NCBI GenBank assembly: GCA_016868175.1
Contig: VGHO01000005.1
Span: forward strand, 1 to 34,562
Reading direction: 5' to 3'
DNA length: 34,562 nucleotides
Origin: Betaproteobacteria bacterium
GTDB taxonomy: Bacteria; Pseudomonadota; Gammaproteobacteria; Burkholderiales; Burkholderiaceae_E
Shown: positions 32,189 to 34,562 of the stretch, one piece after another
How the letters are laid out: the number at the start of each line of letters is the position of its first letter
Position numbering within the stretch: the stretch's first letter is position 1
Translations under genes and position numbers: made by a program
Notes under the pieces: model-generated
The model's input: only the letters and a program-made list of their open reading frames with translations
Database searches by the model: none
Told to the model about the DNA's origin: nothing

Positions 32189-33286
32189 TCAGTCCGTCGG
32201 AGCGGGCTGCCCGACAACACCGTCCGGGGAAAACACGGCCATCTCGGCCAGCAATCTGCACGCAGACACGAGCAGTGGCCACGCGAGCGCAGCGCCCGAG
32301 CCCTCACCCAGCCGCAGACCCAGATCGAGGAGTGGCTCCGCGCCAAGCTGCCGCAACCACGCCGCGTGACCGCTTTCAGCCGACACGTGGGCAAAGACAC
32401 AGCGCTCCAGCACGCCCGGAGCCAGCGCGCAGGCAAGCGCAACCGCCGCGGTCGTGACGAACCCGTCGACCAGCACGATCCGCCGCTGGGCCGCCGCCTG
32501 CAGCACTGCGCCCACCATGGTGGCGATCTCGAGGCCTCCCAGCGCAGCGAGCACTTCGAGGGGCAGCAGGGCCCGGGCGTTGACTGCAAGCGCAGCGCTC
32601 AGCACCGCGATCTTGCGCGCAAGCCCCGCATCGTCGAGCCCGGTACCGCGCCCCACGCACTGCGCAATCGGAAAGCCTGTGAGGCGTGCCATCAACAGGC
32701 TGGCTGCCGACGTGTTGGCAATGCCCATCTCGCCCAGAATCAGCACATTGCCGGGGCGACCTGAAACCAGTTGCGCACCGTTGTGAATCGCCTGCACTGC
32801 CTGCTCCAGGCGCATCGCCGGGCCCTGGCTCGCGTCGGCAGTGCCAAAACCGCAACCCTCCACCTTGGCATGGTAGAGGCCCTCCTGGGGCTCGAAGCTG
32901 GCTGCAACACCGCAGTCAACCACTCCAAGCGCCAGACCATGCTGCCGCGCGAGCACCGATGCCGCAGCGCCCCCGGCAAGAAAATTGCGCACCATCTGCC
33001 GGGTGACCGCGGTCGGATACGCCGATACGCCTTGCGCGGAAAGACCGTGGTCCGCCGCAAAGATCAACAGCTGCGGCGCGAGCAACTGGGGCCGCTGACT
33101 GCCCAGGATCAAGCCCAACCGTATCGCAAGCGCCTCGAGCCTGCCAAGCGAGCCCCGTGGCTTGGTCTTGGCATCCAGATCACGACGCAGCCCGGCTTCG
33201 AGGTGGAGCTCCCCAAGCGGCTCGATCGCCGGGACCGTGAACGGAGCGTACGCGGCAACTCTCCGTGACGGTATTGCCCGCCTCAG
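32189..33286 (-). CDS. cobT: Nicotinate-nucleotide--dimethylbenzimidazole phosphoribosyltransferase, unusual CTG start
   Basis: The protein transfers phosphoribose from nicotinate mononucleotide to the lower-ligand base. Family blocks include the N-terminal DAKTKPRGSLGRLEALA, IFAADHGLSAQGVSAYP, VDCGVAA, LGEMGIANTSAASLL, GRGTGLDD and LVDGFVTTAAVALA with the catalytic glutamate expected in HVSAESGH. The first ATG/GTG/TTG in frame is the TTG at 33118, which would cut off the conserved KTKPRGSLGRLE. Upstream, the frame is open to a TGA at 33293-33295 and contains no ATG, GTG or TTG. The CTG at 33286 would give 365 residues, the normal length, and overlaps the stop of a small ORF (CTGA). I therefore place the start there, provisionally; a sequence error is the alternative. 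Confidence 0.8.
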   Translation of the reverse strand: MRRAIPSRRVAAYAPFTVPAIEPLGELHLEAGLRRDLDAKTKPRGSLGRLEALAIRLGLILGSQRPQLLAPQLLIFAADHGLSAQGVSAYPTAVTRQMVRNFLAGGAAASVLARQHGLALGVVDCGVAASFEPQEGLYHAKVEGCGFGTADASQGPAMRLEQAVQAIHNGAQLVSGRPGNVLILGEMGIANTSAASLLMARLTGFPIAQCVGRGTGLDDAGLARKIAVLSAALAVNARALLPLEVLAALGGLEIATMVGAVLQAAAQRRIVLVDGFVTTAAVALACALAPGVLERCVFAHVSAESGHAAWLRQLGAEPLLDLGLRLGEGSGAALAWPLLVSACRLLAEMAVFSPDGVVGQPAPTD

Positions 33287-33429
33287 GGGCCCTCAGCCCT
33301 GCCGCCCGAGCCGGGGCCGACGTCAACAACGCTCCCCGCCACCGATCCTGGCGTGTACGGATCCACGATGGCCACGCAGCGCCAGGCAAACACACAGTCA
33401 GGGATCGTCATCGGATACTGTTCGAGCAT
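33283..33429 (-). CDS. Small leader-like ORF coupled to cobT
   Basis: A 48-codon frame starting at the ATG at 33429, with a strong GGGAGGAG two bases upstream, and ending in a TGA at 33283-33285 that overlaps the proposed CTG start of cobT. The peptide has two cysteines (DCVFAWRC) and a Gly/Pro-rich tail; I do not recognise it. It could be a translated leader feeding ribosomes into cobT, or a real small protein. Confidence 0.4.
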   Translation of the reverse strand: MLEQYPMTIPDCVFAWRCVAIVDPYTPGSVAGSVVDVGPGSGGRAEGP

Positions 33430-33431
33430 TA

Positions 33432-33439
33432 CTCCTCCC
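33432..33439 (-). promoter_or_regulatory. Strong ribosome binding site of the cobT leader ORF
   Basis: GGGAGGAG on the minus strand, two bases before the ATG at 33429. It is one of the best Shine-Dalgarno matches in the window, yet stands before a 48-codon frame rather than a recognised gene, and supports translation across the cobT leader. Confidence 0.45.
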
Positions 33440-33556
33440 ATCAGGACCAACCAGCCACGCGGCGGGCCGAGACGCGTGCGCCCGCATCGTGCGTGGAGCG
33501 TGGATGGTAGCAGCGTGCGAAGGGCTCGCCAGTGGCAGCGCGCATGCACGCTGCGC

Positions 33557-34072
33557 TCAATTTCGCCCCGCATTGCCCGCCAACCGAAAGAGTCGCGCCG
33601 GGTCGATGCTCATCACCGCCCGGAACCTCCCGGCGGCCTGCTCCTCACGGTTGATGTCCTGCATGAGTCCGAGTACCTCGTACGGGATCTCGTAGCTGAG
33701 ACTGCCCCCATGGCTTCGGTGCGTGAAAACCACTCTTGCAAGCAAGCCCTCTTCAGTGCGTGCATGCGCAAGCCTCAGCGTTCGCTGGCCGAGGCTTGCC
33801 GAGACCGCAATCGCAATTCCGTCGACCACGCAGGCACACGGTGTGTTGGGGCCGTCGGTGTAGTCCACGATCAGTTCACGACGTTGCGCACCGAGCCGTT
33901 GTGAAGCATCGAGTCCGATCCGGATGCCAAGTGCAACCAGGCTGCCGAAACCGCCGTGGATCCGGTCGCCCCACTCCACCCATTGCTCCGGCGCTTGCGC
34001 CCTTGCGCTTCCCGCACCAAGCGCCAGCACCATCACGAGCCTCGTGAGTGCCTTAAGGACTGCCGTGAGCAT
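33557..34072 (-). CDS. Exported FmdE-like protein
   Basis: A 171-residue protein. The ATG at 34072 has GGAGG eight bases upstream and gives a signal peptide (LTAVLKALTRLVMVLALGAG, cleaved near SARAQA). The mature part resembles the N-terminal domain of formylmethanofuran dehydrogenase subunit E: RIHGGFGSLVALGIRIGLDA, ELIVDYTDGPNTPCACVVDGIAIAVSASLGQRTLRL. The classical FHGHxCPG motif is degenerate (IHGGFGS), while the CACVVDGI cysteines remain. FmdE-fold proteins bind metals or cofactors; exported stand-alone members lack an assigned function. It is first in the minus-strand unit leading to cobT-cobS-cobC and divergent from the cobalamin riboswitch, which hints at a link to cobalt or corrinoid handling. 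Confidence 0.65.
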   Translation of the reverse strand: MLTAVLKALTRLVMVLALGAGSARAQAPEQWVEWGDRIHGGFGSLVALGIRIGLDASQRLGAQRRELIVDYTDGPNTPCACVVDGIAIAVSASLGQRTLRLAHARTEEGLLARVVFTHRSHGGSLSYEIPYEVLGLMQDINREEQAAGRFRAVMSIDPARLFRLAGNAGRN

Positions 34073-34319
34073 GCCTGAAACCTCCGATTCCCGGTGAAGC
34101 ATAACGGCTCCTTGCGCAGGTTTTCTGAGGCACAACCCGCATTCCCGGGACTGGCATCGAACCACGAGATCTTCGCACTCTCCGGCTGGAAGATGCTCGC
34201 ATTCCTGAAGAAAAAATCGTTGCATGCTTCGAGCAACCCGGCCCCTCACTGCGGGCGGCGCCCAGGCGCAAGCATCTTTTCCGCCGACTTGCTGCGTCCA
34301 TTTGCCTGTACACTTGGCC

Positions 34320-34505
34320 TGTCAAGGTGCGATGACGTTTTTACAGCGTGCATCGTTAAACGGGAAATCGGTGAGCCGCTGCAGAAGGCAAAGCCGATGC
34401 TGCCCCCGCAACGGTAAGTGAGTGCGGATACGCCATACGGCCACTGGGTTCGCCTGGGAAGGCGGTGTATCAAGACTTGCGAGCCCGGATACCGGCCTGT
34501 GACAC
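34320..34505 (+). promoter_or_regulatory. Cobalamin (adenosylcobalamin) riboswitch
   Basis: The plus strand shows the ordered conserved elements of the B12 element: CGGGAAATCGGTGAG, GCTGCCCCCGCAACGGTAA (the B12-box-like core), a GCC/CACTGG segment, the CGCCTGGGAAGGCG hairpin, then GAGCCCGGATACCGGCCTGTGAC closing the core. Boundaries are approximate. It should repress a gene beginning beyond the right edge, typically a TonB-dependent B12 receptor or a cobalamin-synthesis gene. It points away from the cob genes of this window. Confidence 0.92.
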
Positions 34506-34562
34506 ATGCCGAGCGCTGCGGGGATCCGGTGGCCGACCCTTTCGATCGCTTCTCCAGGCGCT

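Noticed and set aside
32189-33118. CobT starting at the TTG at 33118
   Set aside because: It would lack the conserved KTKPRGSLGRLE segment encoded in the same frame just upstream.
1-34562. Mobile elements, integrases, tRNA or rRNA genes
   Set aside because: None recognised on either strand; composition looks uniform, so no sign of recent island insertion.

Overview
The window is GC-rich, densely coding bacterial DNA. Its gene content best fits a betaproteobacterium, probably a purple phototroph or a close relative of one. The left edge carries the end of a divinyl chlorophyllide 8-vinyl reductase (BciA type). Further in are a high-potential iron-sulfur protein, a bacterial FeS-cryptochrome/photolyase with a MerR-type regulator, a carotenoid oxygenase and cobalamin assembly genes. 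The phylum is inferred from protein style, codon use and gene neighbourhoods; no rRNA or tRNA is present to confirm it.

Layout. (1) 1-9.2 kb is a mixed metabolic block: bciA end, prolyl oligopeptidase fused in frame to a PD-(D/E)XK-like domain, nitrile hydratase subunits, a CBS-domain protein, an S9C peptidase, a GSA-aminomutase-like aminotransferase and a fasciclin protein. (2) 9.2-12.7 kb is a putative light/oxidative-stress module: a MerR-type regulator divergent from HiPIP, DUF2256 protein and FeS-photolyase. (3) 12.9-25.9 kb is one long plus-strand operon of ten genes, many joined by 4-base stop/start overlaps. It encodes a molybdenum hydroxylase (FAD subunit plus a fused FeS/Mo subunit), a 6-hydroxynicotinate reductase, a UPF0280 (ApbE-like) protein, a complete branched-chain-type ABC importer with a fused LivH-LivM permease, an AA_synth family protein and an enamidase. 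Together these form the upper reductive nicotinate pathway known from Eubacterium barkeri: nicotinate to 6-hydroxynicotinate, to 1,4,5,6-tetrahydro-6-oxonicotinate, to 2-formylglutarate. (4) 25.9-29.2 kb holds a small exported protein, a PQQ-type sugar dehydrogenase and a small cytochrome c, set among three unrelated tandem-repeat arrays (22, 11 and 25 bp). (5) 29.2-34.1 kb, minus strand, has an exported FmdE-like protein, a small leader-like ORF, cobT, cobS, cobC and a carotenoid oxygenase. (6) The right edge holds a plus-strand cobalamin riboswitch for a gene outside the window.

The most interesting proposal concerns the nicotinate operon. 6-Hydroxynicotinate reductase of E. barkeri is known to carry a covalently bound flavin. 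Here its gene overlaps by 4 bases a UPF0280 gene whose protein shows ApbE-like motifs. I infer that UPF0280 may be the dedicated flavin transferase (maturase) of this reductase. Other notable points are tandem duplication of the 3' ends of two genes, a cobT that lacks a canonical start and seems coupled through a CTGA overlap to a small ORF with a strong ribosome binding site, and a nitrile hydratase with an atypical metal-binding motif.
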